DNA from: Dehalococcoidia bacterium
GTDB lineage: Bacteria; Chloroflexota; Dehalococcoidia; SZUA-161
DNA length: 6,573 nucleotides
Direction: 5' to 3'
NCBI GenBank assembly: GCA_004376205.1
Contig: SOKG01000088.1
Span: forward strand, 1-6,573
Within the stretch, counting starts at the first letter, position 1. Each line of letters begins with the position of its first letter. The notes under the pieces were generated by a model. It saw only the letters and a list, made by a program, of their open reading frames with translations, was not told the origin of the DNA and searched no databases. Below, one piece after another: positions 4,516-6,573 of this stretch. The translations under genes and the position numbers were made by a program.

Positions 4516-6573
4516 TTAGTGGGGTGGCCTCTCTGGGGGGGCGCTCTTAGGTCGCTCTCCTGAGGCACTCCTGTCTCCATATCCCTTGCCCTCATCTTGA
4601 TAGGGGCGCGGCTGCCTAGACTCTGTACGTTTCCTGAAGGGATAGCTCGGGGGCTCTTTCTGGTCAGTCCCCAAGCGGGCACCTGGCATCTGAGACAGCT
4701 TTTCGAGTACCGCACGACGGGAAAGATTTATCCTGCCCATGCGATCGATCTCGGTGACCATGACCATGACCTCGTCGCCAACCTTAACCACATCGGCAAC
4801 GCTGGGCGCATGATAGTCGGCCAGCTCGCTGATGTGCACCAGACCCTCCTTGCCGGGCAGGATTTCAACAAAAGCTCCGAAGTTGGTTACCCGGGTCACT
4901 CGACCGGTGTATGTCCCGCCTACCTCAACATCCCTGGTCAGCTCCTCAATTATTTTGATGGCCTGTTGGGTTGCCTCCTCGCTCGGTGAGCCGATAAGGA
5001 CGGTGCCATCGTTCTCGACGTCAATAGTCACCTTGGTCTCGCTCATTATCGACCTAATGGTCCTGCCCCCGGGGCCAATCACGTGGCGGATCTTCTCAGG
5101 ATCGATTGTTATTTTGGTTAGTCGAGGCGCGTATTTGCTTATTTCCGGGCGGCTGGCGCTAATGGTCTCTTTCATTCTCTCCAGGATGAACAGGCGGCCG
5201 TCCCTTGCTTGGCTCAGACACTGCTCCATAATCTCATAGCTTACGCTCTTTATCTTGATGTCCATCTGGAGCGCTGTTATCCCGTCAGCCGTTCCTGCCA
5301 CCTTGAAGTCCATATCGCCAAGGGCATCCTCTAGCCCCTCGATGTCGGTAAGCACGGCAAATTTGCTATTCTCTCCCGTTACCAGGCCCATGGCTACGCC
5401 GGCTACTGGCGTCTTGATGGGCACACCGGCGTCCATGAGGGATAAGGTGCTGCCACAGACGCTTGCCATGGAAGTACTGCCGTTGGAACTCAATACCTCG
5501 GAGACGAGGCGAATTGTGTAGGGGAAATCGACCTCATCGGGCAGCACAGGAGCCAAAGCTCGTTCCGCCAGTGCTCCGTGTCCGATCTCGCGACGCCCGG
5601 GAGAGCCCATACGCTTTACCTCGCCGGTACTGAACGGGGGGAAGTTATAGTGGTGCATGAAACGCTTGCTCTCCTCCTGTCCAATCCCATCGATCTGTTG
5701 CTCCTGTCCCGGCGAGCCGAGGGTTGCAATGGTTAGCACTTGGGTCTGCCCTCTGGTGAACAACCCTGACCCGTGAGTGCGAGGGAAGGTCCCTACCTCA
5801 CAACTGATGGGCCGAATATCGGTCAAGCCTCGACCATCGGGTCTGGTTCCTTCCTCCAAGATGAGCGCCCTTACTCTTTGCTTAAGCCCTAACTCCAAGG
5901 CTGAACTTATCTCCTGCGCAGAATGAGTGCCCCCCCACTTTGCCGCGATCTCTTCCTTAAGCTGCTCTAAGACCTCCTCGCGCTCTGCCCGGTCCTTCCA
6001 ACCAAGTCCCTGCCCAAGCTTATCCCGAATAGTGGCAGCGACATCTGTCTGGAGTTCTGAGCTGAGCTCCTTGGCCTTGAGGTCCATTTTTGGTCTGCCA
6101 AGAGCTTGGATAAGCCGTTCCTGGAGCTTGATCACCTCCTGGTTTGCCTCGTGGCCGAATTCGATTCCTTTGAGTACGATATCCTCTGTTAACTCCTTTG
6201 CCTCTGCCTCTATCATGACTGCTCCATCTCTGGTGCCGGCGATAACCAGGTCTAGCTTACTTTGGGTGAGCTCGGTAAAGGTGGGATTGAGCACATACTC
6301 TCCATCTATGTAGCCGACCCGAGAGGCAGTCACTGGGCCATTGAAGAGAATATCCGAGATGCCGAGTGCCGCCGACGCACCGATGATGGCCAAGATGTCG
6401 GGGTCGTTCTCCTGATCCGCGGAAAGCACAGTCATCACCACTTGAACATCGTGGCGAAAATCCTTGGGGAAAAGTGGGCGCAAGGGCCGGTCGGTGAGCC
6501 TGCTTGTCAGCACTGCCTCCTGGCTGGGTCGCCCTTCCCTCCTGAAGAAACTGCCGGGGATTTTCCCTGCGGC
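4516..6573 (-). CDS. pnp: Polyribonucleotide nucleotidyltransferase (PNPase), 5' end outside the window
   Basis: PNPase degrades RNA 3' to 5' using phosphate and works as a trimer in mRNA turnover. 685 residues are visible. The frame stays open to the window edge, and the first residues AAGKIPGSFFRREGRPS match an internal PNPase segment, so about 65-70 N-terminal residues are missing; the GTG at 6513 is not the start. The visible order is the rest of RNase PH domain 1, an all-helical linker (about 115-235), and RNase PH domain 2 from RPDGRG (about 244). The second PH domain has GSPGRREIGHG (R327, R328), SNGSTSM (about 363-369), GDMDFKVAG (about 419-427) and LQMDIK (D438, K440), so the active site looks intact. 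The KH domain has GPGG at 500-503, the S1 domain is at about 550-620, and a polar Arg/Pro-rich tail of about 65 residues ends the protein. Confidence 0.96.
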   Translation of the reverse strand, partial: AAGKIPGSFFRREGRPSQEAVLTSRLTDRPLRPLFPKDFRHDVQVVMTVLSADQENDPDILAIIGASAALGISDILFNGPVTASRVGYIDGEYVLNPTFTELTQSKLDLVIAGTRDGAVMIEAEAKELTEDIVLKGIEFGHEANQEVIKLQERLIQALGRPKMDLKAKELSSELQTDVAATIRDKLGQGLGWKDRAEREEVLEQLKEEIAAKWGGTHSAQEISSALELGLKQRVRALILEEGTRPDGRGLTDIRPISCEVGTFPRTHGSGLFTRGQTQVLTIATLGSPGQEQQIDGIGQEESKRFMHHYNFPPFSTGEVKRMGSPGRREIGHGALAERALAPVLPDEVDFPYTIRLVSEVLSSNGSTSMASVCGSTLSLMDAGVPIKTPVAGVAMGLVTGENSKFAVLTDIEGLEDALGDMDFKVAGTADGITALQMDIKIKSVSYEIMEQCLSQARDGRLFILERMKETISASRPEISKYAPRLTKITIDPEKIRHVIGPGGRTIRSIMSETKVTIDVENDGTVLIGSPSEEATQQAIKIIEELTRDVEVGGTYTGRVTRVTNFGAFVEILPGKEGLVHISELADYHAPSVADVVKVGDEVMVMVTEIDRMGRINLSRRAVLEKLSQMPGARLGTDQKEPPSYPFRKRTESRQPRPYQDEGKGYGDRSASGERPKSAPPERPPH

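Noticed and set aside
6511..6513. GTG as the start of pnp
   Set aside because: The reading frame continues to the window edge with conserved PNPase residues, so the true start lies outside.
1..6573. CRISPR array, insertion sequence, toxin-antitoxin or other accessory system
   Set aside because: No spaced identical repeats, transposase or paired small genes were found; coding space is filled by five housekeeping genes.

Overview
The window carries five housekeeping protein genes and no defence, phage or transposase gene. Protein wording and gene content look most like a Chloroflexota bacterium of the Dehalococcoidia type. The reasons are a compact MiaB with an IWSIGCQMN start, strong AGGAGG ribosome-binding sites paired with TTG starts, mid-range GC, and a dapB-asd-dapA cluster beside pnp. 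This placement is from memory of the families and is only moderately certain.

Layout. Bases 1-141 hold no protein gene. They contain the 5' half of a tRNA-Val(CAC)-like gene (82-119) that has lost its T arm and 3' acceptor, plus short repeats. miaB follows on the + strand (142-1419), and its stop codon lies inside a GC-rich palindrome. A 117-bp gap between convergent genes (1420-1536) holds small hairpins but no convincing terminator. On the - strand, read right to left, come pnp (4516-6573, 5' end outside the window), a 227-bp gap, then dapB (3476-4288), asd (2451-3482) and dapA (1537-2430).

How the genes work together. Asd reduces aspartyl phosphate to aspartate semialdehyde. DapA condenses that with pyruvate, and DapB reduces the product to tetrahydrodipicolinate, so the three tightly packed genes give three successive steps toward diaminopimelate and lysine. 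dapB and asd overlap by 7 bp and asd and dapA are 20 bp apart, which indicates one transcript. The gap upstream of dapB is the likely promoter region and contains two clear palindromes. PNPase (RNA decay) and MiaB (tRNA modification) are RNA-metabolism neighbours with no obvious link to lysine.

The less ordinary signals are all non-coding: the decayed tRNA half, the palindrome at the miaB stop, an operator-like pair of palindromes before dapB, a degenerate heptanucleotide repeat between pnp and dapB, and a related short sequence on both sides of the dap cluster. I saw no new biological system here.
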